From Bacteroidota bacterium (lineage in GTDB: Bacteria > Bacteroidota > Bacteroidia > NS11-12g > UBA955): a stretch of 64,000 nucleotides of DNA. The stretch is taken from contig JAGFIU010000036.1 of the NCBI GenBank assembly GCA_024103355.1, positions 23,762-87,761 of the forward strand. The letters are read 5' to 3'. The notes under the pieces were generated by a model. It was not told the origin of the DNA. It searched no databases and saw only the letters and a list, made by a program, of their open reading frames with translations. Numbering within the stretch: the stretch's first letter is position 1; each line of letters starts with the position of its first letter. Both the position numbers and the translations under genes were made by a program. This document shows, in pieces, positions 54,213 through 63,317 of the stretch.

Positions 54213-55403
54213 ATGCCAAAGATTTCAGAACGCGGTGAGTTGATGCCGCCATCACCCATCCGAAAGCTTACTCCCTTTGCAAATGCAGCAAAAGCAAGCG
54301 GTATGACTGTTTATCATTTGAATATCGGTCAACCGGACATTGAAACACCGCAAGCCGTCTTAGATGCAGTGAAGCACACTGACCTAAAAATACTTGCATA
54401 CAGCCCGAGTGAGGGTTTCCAAAGCTATAGAGAAGCGCTTGCTCAATATTATCATAGGAATAACATCCGTGTTACACCGGAAGAAATTATTATTACCACA
54501 GGAGGTTCGGAAGCTATTTCTTTTGCCATGCTCAGTTGCTTGAATCCCGGTGATGAAATTATTATTCCGGAGCCTTTTTATGCAAATTACAATGGTTTTG
54601 CAAGGGTTGCCGGAATAAAAGTCGTTCCCATCAAATCTTTTATTGAAGACGGCTTTGCACTTCCCAAAATTGAAGATTTTGAACTCTCAATAACTCCCAA
54701 GACCAAAGCAATTATGATTTGCAATCCTAATAATCCAACCGGTTATTTGTACAGCAAGGAAGAATTGCAAACACTGCGCGACCTTTGTCTTAAACATGAT
54801 TTGTTTTTGTTTAGCGATGAAGCATACCGTGAGTTCTGCTATGACGGTGTTAAACACACCTCTGTGATGAGTTTGGAAGGACTTGAGAAACACGCAATTT
54901 TATTGGATACGATTTCAAAAAGATACAGTGCCTGCGGTGCGAGAATAGGAGCTTTGGTAACACACAACAAAGAAGTGTTGGAAACAGCTTTAAAATTTGC
55001 ACAAGCAAGACTTTCACCTCCAACCTTAGCGCAAATTTTAGGCGAAGCTGCCTGCAAACTTCCCGAAGATTATTTTGAAAATGTTTTGGAAGAATACAAA
55101 AACAGAAGAAACCTATTGGTTAGAAGGCTGCAAGCAATGCCTAATGTGATTTGTCCAAATCCCAAAGGCGCATTTTATATTATTGCAAAATTGCCTGTAA
55201 AAAGCAGTGAAGATTTCTGCAAATGGTTGCTCACTTCTTTTAGTCATAACAACGCAACCCTAATGATGGCACCCGCCAGCGGGTTTTATTCAAGCCCTGA
55301 ATTAGGTAAATCTGAAGTACGACTCGCGTATGTGTTGAATGAGGACAGTATCAATGCAGCCATGGATTGCCTTGAAGAAGCATTGAAAGTATATAGAGAT
55401 TAA
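54213..55403 (+). CDS. Class I PLP-dependent aminotransferase (aspartate-type)
   Basis: This 396-residue aminotransferase has LNIGQPDIETP near residue 36, TTGGSEAISFAM (about 95), PNNPTGYLYSKEEL with the cofactor-binding Asn, SDEAYREFCYD, and the PLP lysine in DTISKRYSACGARIGAL. RLAYVLNEDSI near the end has the carboxylate-binding Arg. This is the fold I aspartate/tyrosine-type family; the true amino acid substrate is unknown. The ATG at 54213 is within 10 bases of the promoter element. Confidence 0.92.
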   Translation: MPKISERGELMPPSPIRKLTPFANAAKASGMTVYHLNIGQPDIETPQAVLDAVKHTDLKILAYSPSEGFQSYREALAQYYHRNNIRVTPEEIIITTGGSEAISFAMLSCLNPGDEIIIPEPFYANYNGFARVAGIKVVPIKSFIEDGFALPKIEDFELSITPKTKAIMICNPNNPTGYLYSKEELQTLRDLCLKHDLFLFSDEAYREFCYDGVKHTSVMSLEGLEKHAILLDTISKRYSACGARIGALVTHNKEVLETALKFAQARLSPPTLAQILGEAACKLPEDYFENVLEEYKNRRNLLVRRLQAMPNVICPNPKGAFYIIAKLPVKSSEDFCKWLLTSFSHNNATLMMAPASGFYSSPELGKSEVRLAYVLNEDSINAAMDCLEEALKVYRD

Positions 55404-55424
55404 GCATTTAGCTTTTTCTTGCAA

Positions 55425-56774
55425 TTAATTTTTCCCGGTATAATTAAACGGAGTGATTGCTTTAAGTCTGGATTTTATTTCACTGCTCGCATCAAGTCCA
55501 TCAATAAAAGAATCTAATTTTTCACGAGTTAGCTTTTCGTTATTTCGAGTCAATTCTTTTAATGTTTCATAAGGGTTGGGATATCCAATCACTCTCAAAA
55601 TATTTTGGATTGCTTCTGCTACCACAACCAAGTTATTTTCTAAGTCAAGGTTAATGGTTTCGCGATGTAGTTGTAGTTTGTCCAGACCTTTCAGCAATGA
55701 TTTATATGCAATGATTGAGTGTGCAAAGGGAACCCCGACATTCCTAAGTACAGTTGAGTCGGTTAAATCTCTCTGTAAACGACTAATGGGTAATTTCGCA
55801 GCAAGATGCTCCAAAATAGCATTGGCTAATCCCAAATTTCCTTCAGCATTTTCAAAATCAATAGGATTTACCTTGTGTGGCATTGCACTTGAACCTATTT
55901 CACCTGCTTTTATTTTTTGAGTAAAATAATGCATTGAAATATAAGTCCATATATCCCTGCTGAGGTCAATAAGAATGTTGTTAATCCTTTTGTTTACATC
56001 AAAAAATGCGGCAGCATTGTCATAAGGTTCAATCTGTGTGGTAAAACGGGTGCGGTTTAATCCCAATGTATTTTCTGTAAAGTCTTTTGCAAAATCAATC
56101 CAGTTCTTATCCGGGAAAGCAACAAAATGCGCATTGAGATTGCCGGTTGCACCTCCAAATTTTGCAGAAAACGGTATTTGCTCGCTTTGTTGTATTTGTC
56201 CTTTTATTCTTTCTGTAAAAACCTTGATTTCCTTACCCAAAAGTGTAGGAGATGCCGGTTGTCCGTGAGTTTTGGCCAACATTGGAATCTGTGCCCATTC
56301 TTCAGCCAAAGAATCCAATTTTGAGACTACCGCATTGATTTGGGGTAAAATGATGTTTTCCCATGCTTCTTTGATAGAAAGCGGTATTGCAGTATTGTTT
56401 ATGTCTTGAGATGTTAATCCGAAGTGAATCCACTCTTTGAGTGTTTCCAACGCTGTTCCTGCAATTTTGTTTTTAATAAAATACTCAACTGCTTTTACAT
56501 CGTGATTGGTTGTTTTTTCAATTTTCTTGATCTCTAAGGCATCTTGTTCACTAAAATTGAGGTAAAGATTTCTCAAGAACTGTCTTTGTTCGGAAGTAAT
56601 TTTTGAAGAAAATGAATCCGGAATAAAATCCGAAAGTTTAATAAAATACTCTATTTCAACACGAATGCGGTATTTGATGAGCGCAAATTCGGAAAAATAG
56701 GATGAAAGATCAGAACATTTATCCCAATATCTTCCGTCCACAGGACTGATTGCATTCAGTGCATTCATTTCCAT
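55425..56774 (-). CDS. purB: Adenylosuccinate lyase
   Basis: This 449-residue enzyme of purine synthesis cleaves SAICAR and adenylosuccinate. It begins MEMNALNAISPVDGRYW as in E. coli PurB, has KTHGQPASPTLLGKE with the catalytic His, and the superfamily loop GSSAMPHKVNPIDFENAEGN. Other active-site segments (EKTTNHDVKAVEYF, HFGLTSQDINNTA) are intact. It lies 6 bases after fabI, so the two form a unit. Confidence 0.96.
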   Translation of the reverse strand: MEMNALNAISPVDGRYWDKCSDLSSYFSEFALIKYRIRVEIEYFIKLSDFIPDSFSSKITSEQRQFLRNLYLNFSEQDALEIKKIEKTTNHDVKAVEYFIKNKIAGTALETLKEWIHFGLTSQDINNTAIPLSIKEAWENIILPQINAVVSKLDSLAEEWAQIPMLAKTHGQPASPTLLGKEIKVFTERIKGQIQQSEQIPFSAKFGGATGNLNAHFVAFPDKNWIDFAKDFTENTLGLNRTRFTTQIEPYDNAAAFFDVNKRINNILIDLSRDIWTYISMHYFTQKIKAGEIGSSAMPHKVNPIDFENAEGNLGLANAILEHLAAKLPISRLQRDLTDSTVLRNVGVPFAHSIIAYKSLLKGLDKLQLHRETINLDLENNLVVVAEAIQNILRVIGYPNPYETLKELTRNNEKLTREKLDSFIDGLDASSEIKSRLKAITPFNYTGKN

Positions 56775-56780
56775 TCAGAA

Positions 56781-57590
56781 TCAACCTTTAAAAATCTTCA
56801 TTACTTCCTCGCTAATCCCGGTATAGGAGAAGCCACCATCGTGAAAAAGGTTCTGCATGGTAACCATTCTTGTAAAGTCGCTGAAAAGACTTACGCAATA
56901 ATTTGCACAATCCTCAGCAGATGCGTTTCCAAGCGGGCTTATTTGATTAGCATATTCATAGAAAGCATCAAAACCGCTTACTCCACTTCCGGCCGTTGTC
57001 ATGGTAGGAGATTGTGAGATTGTGTTCACACGCACATGCTTTGCTTTTCCAAAGCGATAACCAAAACTTCTGGCAAATGATTCGAGCAAGGATTTGCTTT
57101 CTGCCATTTCGCTATAATCCGGGAATACACGCTGAGCAGCGATGTATGAAAGTGCAAGAATAGAACCCCACTCGTTCATAGCATCTTTTTTCCAAAGTGT
57201 TTGCATTAATCTATGAAAGGAAATGGCTGAAATATCAAAGGTTTTGTGCATTAACTCATAGTTAAGATCTGTATATTCTTTGCCTTTGCGAATATTCAAA
57301 GACATTCCCACTGAGTGCAGCACAAAATCTAATTTACCGTATTTGGCAATAGCAGCATCTACCAAGGCTTCCATGTCACTGTCCAAAGTAACATCACATC
57401 CGATTACTTCTGCTCCTGTTTTTTGTGCAAGTTCATTTATTGTGCCCATTCTAAGTGCAATAGGCGCATTGGTCAATATGAACTCTGCTCCTTCTTCATG
57501 ACATTTTTCTGCTACTTTCCATGCAATTGACTTAGGGTCTAATGCACCGAAGATGATTCCTTTCTTTCCTTTTAATAGATTTGAAGACAT
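56781..57590 (-). CDS. fabI: Enoyl-ACP reductase FabI
   Basis: This 269-residue NAD(P)H-dependent enzyme performs the last step of each fatty-acid elongation cycle. It starts LLKGKKGIIFGALDPKSIAW, has the cofactor segment GCDVTLDSDMEALVDAAIAKYGKLDFVLHSVG, and the catalytic Tyr-x6-Lys in PDYSEMAESKSLLESFARS. SQSPTMTTAGSGVSGFDAF corresponds to the substrate-binding loop of FabI. It is followed by purB after 6 bases. Confidence 0.95.
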   Translation of the reverse strand: MSSNLLKGKKGIIFGALDPKSIAWKVAEKCHEEGAEFILTNAPIALRMGTINELAQKTGAEVIGCDVTLDSDMEALVDAAIAKYGKLDFVLHSVGMSLNIRKGKEYTDLNYELMHKTFDISAISFHRLMQTLWKKDAMNEWGSILALSYIAAQRVFPDYSEMAESKSLLESFARSFGYRFGKAKHVRVNTISQSPTMTTAGSGVSGFDAFYEYANQISPLGNASAEDCANYCVSLFSDFTRMVTMQNLFHDGGFSYTGISEEVMKIFKG

Positions 57591-57630
57591 AATATTATCC
57601 TTTGTTTTTCAGTGTGTAAAAATAGAATAT

Positions 57631-58158
57631 TTATTTAATTTGGTTTGCAAGCGAATCCATTTCTTCTTGAACCATTCCGCTTTGTTTGAGTTGTTCCATA
57701 ATAAATTCAGCCGGTTTCCCCACATATTTAAGATTTTGAATGGCTGATTCTGTGCGTTCATCTTTGGGATATTTGGTAATGAATTTTTTATATAGGTCAA
57801 TAGACAATTCAGGTTGGGTGTTTTCCAACATAAAAGCCGCATTAAAAAGGCTGTTGGCTGCCATTGCACTATCAGGATATTTATCAAAATATTCTTTGAA
57901 CAACAGAGCGGATTGTTCCGGTTTTGTCATTTTATAATAATCGGCCGTTTTGTATAAAAATGCTGCTGATTTAGCGTGCTGAGGAAAGCTTTCCGCAAAA
58001 CGGATATATAGCGAGTAAAGAGAATCCTTACTTCCATTATCTCCTTCTTGTTCTGCAATTAGTTTGAGTGTTTTTTCTTCCTCTGAAGTCCGAGTGCATG
58101 CCATTAATAAGACAAGAGAAAACAAAAGTAAAAAGCCAAATAAATTTCTAAGTTTCAT
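57631..58158 (-). CDS. TPR-like lipoprotein
   Basis: This 175-residue protein has a lipoprotein signal ending LLMAC at Cys21. The mature part contains tetratricopeptide-like helices (SAAFLYKTADYYKMTKPEQSALLFKEYFDKYPDS, LFNAAFMLENTQPELSIDLYKKFITKYPKDE), as in tol-pal/YfgM-type scaffolds. It probably sits on the periplasmic side of a membrane as an assembly or binding scaffold. A TATTTTCG element lies 5 bases upstream of its ATG. Confidence 0.75.
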   Translation of the reverse strand: MKLRNLFGFLLLFSLVLLMACTRTSEEEKTLKLIAEQEGDNGSKDSLYSLYIRFAESFPQHAKSAAFLYKTADYYKMTKPEQSALLFKEYFDKYPDSAMAANSLFNAAFMLENTQPELSIDLYKKFITKYPKDERTESAIQNLKYVGKPAEFIMEQLKQSGMVQEEMDSLANQIK

Positions 58159-58211
58159 GGTCGCGAAAATAGCAAAAGATAGACAGTGTTTTTTGTTGAT
58201 TTTGTCATGGA

Positions 58212-58241
58212 TTGCCAGGTTTGTAAATTCATTTATCTTTG
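58212..58241 (+). promoter_or_regulatory. Complete Bacteroidota promoter for the DoxX gene
   Basis: TTG (58212-58214), exactly 19 bases, TATCTTTG (58234-58241), followed by CGATTC. Both elements have the standard spacing and end 26 bases before the ATG of the frameshifted DoxX gene. Confidence 0.6.
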
Positions 58242-58267
58242 CGATTCATCAAATAATCACAAAAGTT

Positions 58268-58698
58268 ATGAAACTAATAAAAATACTTGCCGGTGAATGG
58301 AAGTCAGGCAATGATATAGCACTGTTGTTGATTAGAATAATTTTTGCAATTATTCTAATACATGGTCATGGATGGGGAAGGTAGTCAAAGCTTTTTCAGG
58401 AGACGAAATTCAATTTATGGACCCAATCGGATTAGGAGAATCAATTTCTTTTTATTTGGTTGTTTTTGCTGAATTTGTATGTGCAATATTCTTGATTCTT
58501 GGATTATTTACTCGTCTTGCTGCTCTTGTTTTAATCATCAATTTTGCGGTTATTTTTCATCTAAAATGGGTAATTAATCAAAGTCCAATAGGAGATATAG
58601 AACATATCGTTTTTTACTTTTTTATATTTATTGCTCTTTTTATCTCCGGTGCAGGCAAGTTTTCTTTGGACAAAGTATTGTATAGCAAGAACAAATAA
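58268..58698 (+). pseudogene. DoxX-family membrane protein, interrupted by a frameshift
   Basis: The first frame (ATG 58268) reads MKLIKILAGEWKSGNDIALL and on to LIHGHGWGR, then stops at TAG 58382-58384. The continuation GKVVKAFSGDEIQFMDPIGLG is in another frame from about 58374 and runs through three more helices to 58698. Joined, HGHGWGKVVKAFSGD is a normal DoxX junction, requiring one missing base in the run GGGGAAGG near 58374-58381. The gene has an intact promoter. An internal ATG at 58372 could give a shorter product. A sequencing error is possible. Confidence 0.75.
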
Positions 58699-58711
58699 GC
58701 CAAAAACAAAA

Positions 58712-58739
58712 GATGCTGCTCCAATTGTGAAATAGCATC
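58712..58739 (-). terminator. Weak terminator candidate after the DUF2249 gene
   Basis: GATGCT and AGCATC form a 6-bp stem with a 16-base loop. On the minus strand it is followed by TTTTGTTTTTGG. It lies 24 bases after the DUF2249 stop codon. The loop is long and the stem short. Confidence 0.35.
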
Positions 58740-58762
58740 CTTAATTTGATTTGTTGTAGGAT

Positions 58763-59518
58763 CTATCCTTTTACTTTAATAACCCTGACTTTCCAAACTT
58801 CCGGACCTTCTTCTAAGTATTCCCAACGAAAAGGCTCTTTACTTTCTGCCTCCATTTGGTAATAAAGAGGTTTTGGGTCGTGGTCATTAATTAATATAAA
58901 AGCTTCTCCGGGTTTAATATCAGCAAATGCTTTATAGAAAATTTCGTGGCGTTCTGTAGGGGTATAAGGTCTAACATCAAATTCATTAACGACCATAAAA
59001 CCGTCATCACCCAAACCGCTTTTAACTGTTTTGGTAAGGTGAACTACTACCTCTCCTTCTTCTTTCTTTTTATATACCCATCTGAACTGACCTTCAAATT
59101 TCATAATAAAGGTACCGTATATTTCTTCAGTGTTTTCGGCTGCAACTATTTCCATTACATCGCCTTCTTTCATCATTCCATAACGATGAAAAATCACATG
59201 TTTCCAATCTTTCTTTTCAACTTTTCGCAAATCCATCATGGTTGAAATTTCGTTAAATTCTCTTCCGATGGAATCTTCCAAGCGTGTAACTTTTACTTTC
59301 CATTCTCTTCCTCCGCGATTTTGATATTCCCAACCCACAACATCGCCATGAATAGAACGGAATTCATAAAACAAAGGCAATGGGTCATGGTCATTGATAA
59401 AAGTAAAACTTTCACCCGTAGGAAGGTTTTTAAAAACTTCCAGCAACATGGTGTGTCTGTCTATAGGAATGAGTTCGCGTACATCGTACTCTTTTATAGG
59501 TTCTGAAGTATTGCTCAT
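58763..59518 (-). CDS. DUF2249 protein with three tandem domain copies
   Basis: This 251-residue cytosolic protein consists of three related units. Unit 1 (about 10-78) has YDVRELIPIDRHTMLLEVF and INDHDPLPLFYEF, then WEYQNRGGREWKVKVTRL. Unit 3 (about 178-251) repeats this as FDVRPYTPTERHEIFYKAF, INDHDPKPLYYQ, WEYLEEGPEVWKVRV. The middle unit (about 93-163) keeps MDLRKVEKKDWKHVIFHRY and RWVYKKKEEGEVVVHLTK but has lost the NDHDP motif. DUF2249 proteins are often associated with anaerobic or nitrogen-oxide metabolism; function is not established. Confidence 0.85.
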   Translation of the reverse strand: MSNTSEPIKEYDVRELIPIDRHTMLLEVFKNLPTGESFTFINDHDPLPLFYEFRSIHGDVVGWEYQNRGGREWKVKVTRLEDSIGREFNEISTMMDLRKVEKKDWKHVIFHRYGMMKEGDVMEIVAAENTEEIYGTFIMKFEGQFRWVYKKKEEGEVVVHLTKTVKSGLGDDGFMVVNEFDVRPYTPTERHEIFYKAFADIKPGEAFILINDHDPKPLYYQMEAESKEPFRWEYLEEGPEVWKVRVIKVKG

Positions 59519-59637
59519 ATTTCTGTTTGTTATTGATTAAAAATAAATTTTGATTGTGTATTATGACTGTGCGAAGTTAGCCCATTATTTTGAATTATTC
59601 TTAATAAGACCGAGCTATGTTTGGTTAAAAAGCCGTA

Positions 59638-62484
59638 TTACATGGTTTGTCTCTTATAACTCAAAGCAAGAAACTTACCGGTATGTGATTCTTTGCATTT
59701 TATCAGTTCTTCAGGGGTTCCGGCAAAAACCAATTTTCCACCCAAGTCACCGCCTTCAGGTCCTAGGTCTATCACATAATCAGCGGATTTTATCATTTCC
59801 ATATTGTGCTCAATAACGATTACAGAATGTCCTTTATCTATCAACGCATTGAGAGAATCCAAGAGTTTTGATATATCGTGAAAATGCAGTCCGGTTGTGG
59901 GTTCATCAAAAATAAACAAGATAGGGTCTGTTCCATGTCCTTTACCTAAGAAGGAAGCCAATTTAACTCTCTGTGCTTCTCCTCCACTAAGGGTGTTGGA
60001 AGATTGTCCTAATTTGATATAGCTCAAACCCACTTTTTGTAAAGGCAATAACCTTTCAGTAATGGTTTTGTTGTTTTCAAAAAACTCCATTGCTTCATCT
60101 ACGGTCAAATCCAACACATCTGCAACATTTTTTCCTTTGTATTCAACTTCTAAAACTTCGTCCTTAAAACGCTTTCCGTTACAAAACTCACAAGGCAAAA
60201 CTATATCTGCCATGAACTGCATCTCAATGGTTTGAACTCCGTCTCCTTTGCAGTGTTCACATCTGCCGCCTTCTACATTAAAAGAGAAAAAAGAGGGTTT
60301 GTATTTTCGTGCCTTTGAAAGTGTTTGTTCTGAAAATAAATCTCTAATGGCATCCCATGCTTTAACATAGGTTACGGGATTGCTGCGAGAGGAACGTCCG
60401 AGAGGGTTTTGGTCAATAAGTTCAACATTTTTAATCATTTCGATTTTCCCGGTTATCTCAGAGAACTTACCGGTTTTTATACCCGCATATAGGCCCAATC
60501 TCTTTTGCAGAGCAGGATATAGAATTTTCTTAATCAAAGTGGTTTTCCCGCTTCCGCTGACTCCGGTTACTACAGTCAAGGTTTCCAAAGGAAAATAAAC
60601 ATCAATGTCTTTGAGATTGTTTTCTCGTGCACCTTTCAGCGAAATCATATTCACTGCCTTTCTTCTATTGGATGGAGTAGGTATAAAAACTTTTCCGGTG
60701 AGATAATCGGCTGTCAGTGATTTTTTAGCATGCACTAACTCATCAAAAGCTCCGGCAAATACAACCTCTCCTCCGTATACACCCGCCAATGGTCCTATAT
60801 CAATGATATAATCAGCAGCTCTCATCATCTCTTCTTCATGTTCAACCACAATGACGGTATTGCCTTTTTTTTGTAAACTTTTAAGCACTTCTATCAGTTG
60901 TAAAGTATCGCGTGGGTGAAGTCCTATACTGGGTTCATCCAAAACATAAATAGACCCTGACAGCGAGCTGCCCAATGATGTGGCTAATCTTACTCTTTGA
61001 GATTCCCCTCCGCTTAGCGTGTTAGACATTCTGTGTAAAGTCAGATATCCCAAACCGGTTTTATACAAAAACTCAAGCCTGTTTCTGATTTCGGTTATCA
61101 CTCTTTCAACTGCCTTTGTCTGAACTCCTTCAAATTCAACATCTTTAAAAAATAAATAAGCTTTTTCAACCGGTAAAAGTAAAATATCCTTGAGTGAAAC
61201 ATTATCGGGCAATCCTTCAAACTTTTGCTTGGGTACAAGTTTCACATAGGTTGCTTCTTTTCTCAGTTTGGTTCCCTTACATTCAGGACAAATTGTTTTG
61301 CCGCGATATCGGGATAACATAACCCTATATTGGATTTTATATGATTTCTCTTCTAAATGAGCAAAGAAATCATAGATTCCTTTATTCTTTTTTGATCCGT
61401 TCCACAAATATTCTTTTTGTACGTCTGTCAAATCTTTGTATGGTCTGTGGATTGGAAAATCATCCAATACTGCTTGTCTCATAAAATGTTGTTTCCAAAT
61501 ACTCATCACCTCACCTTTCCAGGGTACAACACAGTCTTCATAAACAGAAAGAGAGATATCGGGAATAACCAAATCAGGGTCTATATCATTGATTTCTCCT
61601 AACCCTTCACATCTTTGACAAGCTCCGGCCGGGCTGTTAAAACTCATGTTATTCAAGTCCGGTTCAAGAAAGGTAATCCCATCTTTTTCTAAACTATCGG
61701 AGAACATTTTAATAACCGGTGAAGTATCTTCTTTTTCTATCAGCAGAAAGCATTTACCTCTGCCTTCCCAAAAAGCATTTTCTGTTGAATCAAAAAAACG
61801 CGCACTCATTTCATCATTTTCTGAGTCCATAGTCAGTCTGTCAATAACCAAATAAGTATCCTCAAGATTATCCAATGAACTATTTCCATTTTTATCAATC
61901 CTCACAAAACCTATGTTTTTGTTGTAGATTCTAACAAAACCTCTTTGTAAAACAGAATCTAATTCTTTTTCTACATTGGATGATTTAGTAGTCCAACTAA
62001 CGGGTTTGGAGAGTATGGTAAGAGCTGTTCCATCTTTTTGTTTTACAGCAAAATTCCATACATCCTCAGGGGTTTGTCTAACTACCTTTTCACCCGAAAC
62101 AGGGCTGTAAATATTACCAAGTCTTGTGAAAAGCAATTTCAGATAATCATAAATTTCTGTAGCGGTAGCCACGGTAGAACGCGGGTTACGAGTTATAATT
62201 TTTTGTTCGATAGCTATTGCCGGTGCAAGTCCATCAATTGAATCCACCTCGGGTTTTGGCATTCTACCCATAAACTGCCTTGCATAAGCCGACAGACTTT
62301 CGACATATCTGCGTTGACCTTCCGCAAAAATGGTATCAAAAACCAAGGAAGTTTTGCCCGAACCCGAAACTCCGGTTACTACAGTGAAAGAACCATGCGG
62401 TATTTCAATAGAAATGGATTTTAAATTATGCTGTCTTGCCCCTTTGATTATCAGAGAATTATATTTCTTTGACTCCGTTTTCAT
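59638..62484 (-). CDS. uvrA: Excinuclease ABC subunit A
   Basis: This 948-residue protein is the damage-recognition ATPase of nucleotide excision repair. It has two ABC modules: Walker A GVSGSGKTS near residue 37 and GVSGSGKTT near 643, signatures NTLSGGESQRVRLA and NTLSGGEAQRVKLA, and Walker B sites VLDEPSIGLHP and IFDEPTTGLHF. Zinc-binding cysteine groups are present (CQRCEGLG, CPECKGTK, CEHCKGDG with CEFCNGKRF). The length is normal. It is divergent from the ECF sigma gene. Confidence 0.97.
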   Translation of the reverse strand: MKTESKKYNSLIIKGARQHNLKSISIEIPHGSFTVVTGVSGSGKTSLVFDTIFAEGQRRYVESLSAYARQFMGRMPKPEVDSIDGLAPAIAIEQKIITRNPRSTVATATEIYDYLKLLFTRLGNIYSPVSGEKVVRQTPEDVWNFAVKQKDGTALTILSKPVSWTTKSSNVEKELDSVLQRGFVRIYNKNIGFVRIDKNGNSSLDNLEDTYLVIDRLTMDSENDEMSARFFDSTENAFWEGRGKCFLLIEKEDTSPVIKMFSDSLEKDGITFLEPDLNNMSFNSPAGACQRCEGLGEINDIDPDLVIPDISLSVYEDCVVPWKGEVMSIWKQHFMRQAVLDDFPIHRPYKDLTDVQKEYLWNGSKKNKGIYDFFAHLEEKSYKIQYRVMLSRYRGKTICPECKGTKLRKEATYVKLVPKQKFEGLPDNVSLKDILLLPVEKAYLFFKDVEFEGVQTKAVERVITEIRNRLEFLYKTGLGYLTLHRMSNTLSGGESQRVRLATSLGSSLSGSIYVLDEPSIGLHPRDTLQLIEVLKSLQKKGNTVIVVEHEEEMMRAADYIIDIGPLAGVYGGEVVFAGAFDELVHAKKSLTADYLTGKVFIPTPSNRRKAVNMISLKGARENNLKDIDVYFPLETLTVVTGVSGSGKTTLIKKILYPALQKRLGLYAGIKTGKFSEITGKIEMIKNVELIDQNPLGRSSRSNPVTYVKAWDAIRDLFSEQTLSKARKYKPSFFSFNVEGGRCEHCKGDGVQTIEMQFMADIVLPCEFCNGKRFKDEVLEVEYKGKNVADVLDLTVDEAMEFFENNKTITERLLPLQKVGLSYIKLGQSSNTLSGGEAQRVKLASFLGKGHGTDPILFIFDEPTTGLHFHDISKLLDSLNALIDKGHSVIVIEHNMEMIKSADYVIDLGPEGGDLGGKLVFAGTPEELIKCKESHTGKFLALSYKRQTM

Positions 62485-62626
62485 AAAAACTTTTTAATAA
62501 AAAATTTGGTATTTCAAAACCTATAACTTAATTTAGTCGGCTCATTTATTGCATAAGTCTATAAGAACAACCTCTACAAAAGCCAAATTAATCAATTGCT
62601 TAAACCAAATTTTCGCCCTGCAAAAT

Positions 62627-62632
62627 AGGAGG
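62627..62632 (+). promoter_or_regulatory. Unusual strong Shine-Dalgarno site of the ECF sigma gene
   Basis: AGGAGG lies 7 bases upstream of the ATG at 62640, an optimal Shine-Dalgarno match. Genes elsewhere in the window mostly lack such sites, as usual in Bacteroidota. Confidence 0.65.
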
Positions 62633-62639
62633 TTTTATT

Positions 62640-63224
62640 ATGAATAGACAACAAATTTCAGACAGAGATTTAATTCGCAATTTTATTGCCGGCAATGAAG
62701 CTTGTATGGAAATGCTTGTGAAGCGTTATAAGTCCAAAGTTTATACCGCTATTTATCTTGTTGTTCAAGATACCTACATTGCTGAAGATATTTTCCAAGA
62801 GACCTTTATCAAAGTAATCAGAACCTTCAAATCAGGTAAATACGAAGAAAACGACAAATTCAAACAATGGGTGATGCGAATAGCCCGTAACCTTGCTATA
62901 GATTATTACCGCAAGGTTAAAAAAATGCCTAAGATTACCCGCGATGACGGTAGTGATATCTTTGAAACCTTGAATTTTTTTGAAAGAAGCATTGAAGATA
63001 AAATCGTTCAGAATGAGCGTGAAAGAGTTATCAGAATGTTTATCAAAGAATTGCCGGAAGAACAAAAAGAGGTTCTGATTCTCAGACACTATGGTGATTT
63101 GAGTTTCAAAGAGATTTCCGAGCTTACAGGAATCAGTATCAATACAGCTTTGGGAAGGATGCGCTATGCACTGATTAATCTGCGCAAAATGATTAATACA
63201 TACGCCCCCGACCTCAACAAATAA
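62640..63224 (+). CDS. ECF-type RNA polymerase sigma factor
   Basis: The protein has 194 residues. Sigma region 2 (about 20-95) includes AEDIFQETFIKVIRTF and FKQWVMRIARNLAIDYYRK. Region 4 (about 130-190) includes LPEEQKEVLILRHYGDLSFKEISELTGISINTALGRMRYAL with the helix-turn-helix. Lack of regions 1 and 3 marks it as an ECF sigma. It is followed by a small acidic protein that may be its partner. Confidence 0.92.
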   Translation: MNRQQISDRDLIRNFIAGNEACMEMLVKRYKSKVYTAIYLVVQDTYIAEDIFQETFIKVIRTFKSGKYEENDKFKQWVMRIARNLAIDYYRKVKKMPKITRDDGSDIFETLNFFERSIEDKIVQNERERVIRMFIKELPEEQKEVLILRHYGDLSFKEISELTGISINTALGRMRYALINLRKMINTYAPDLNK

Positions 63225-63317
63225 AGGTATTTCAACCTTCTATTTTTTATTTATAATCCGTGCAATAAATCACAAAACAATTTCGTTCTGAAAGTGTTTA
63301 TGATTTAAATTGACAAT

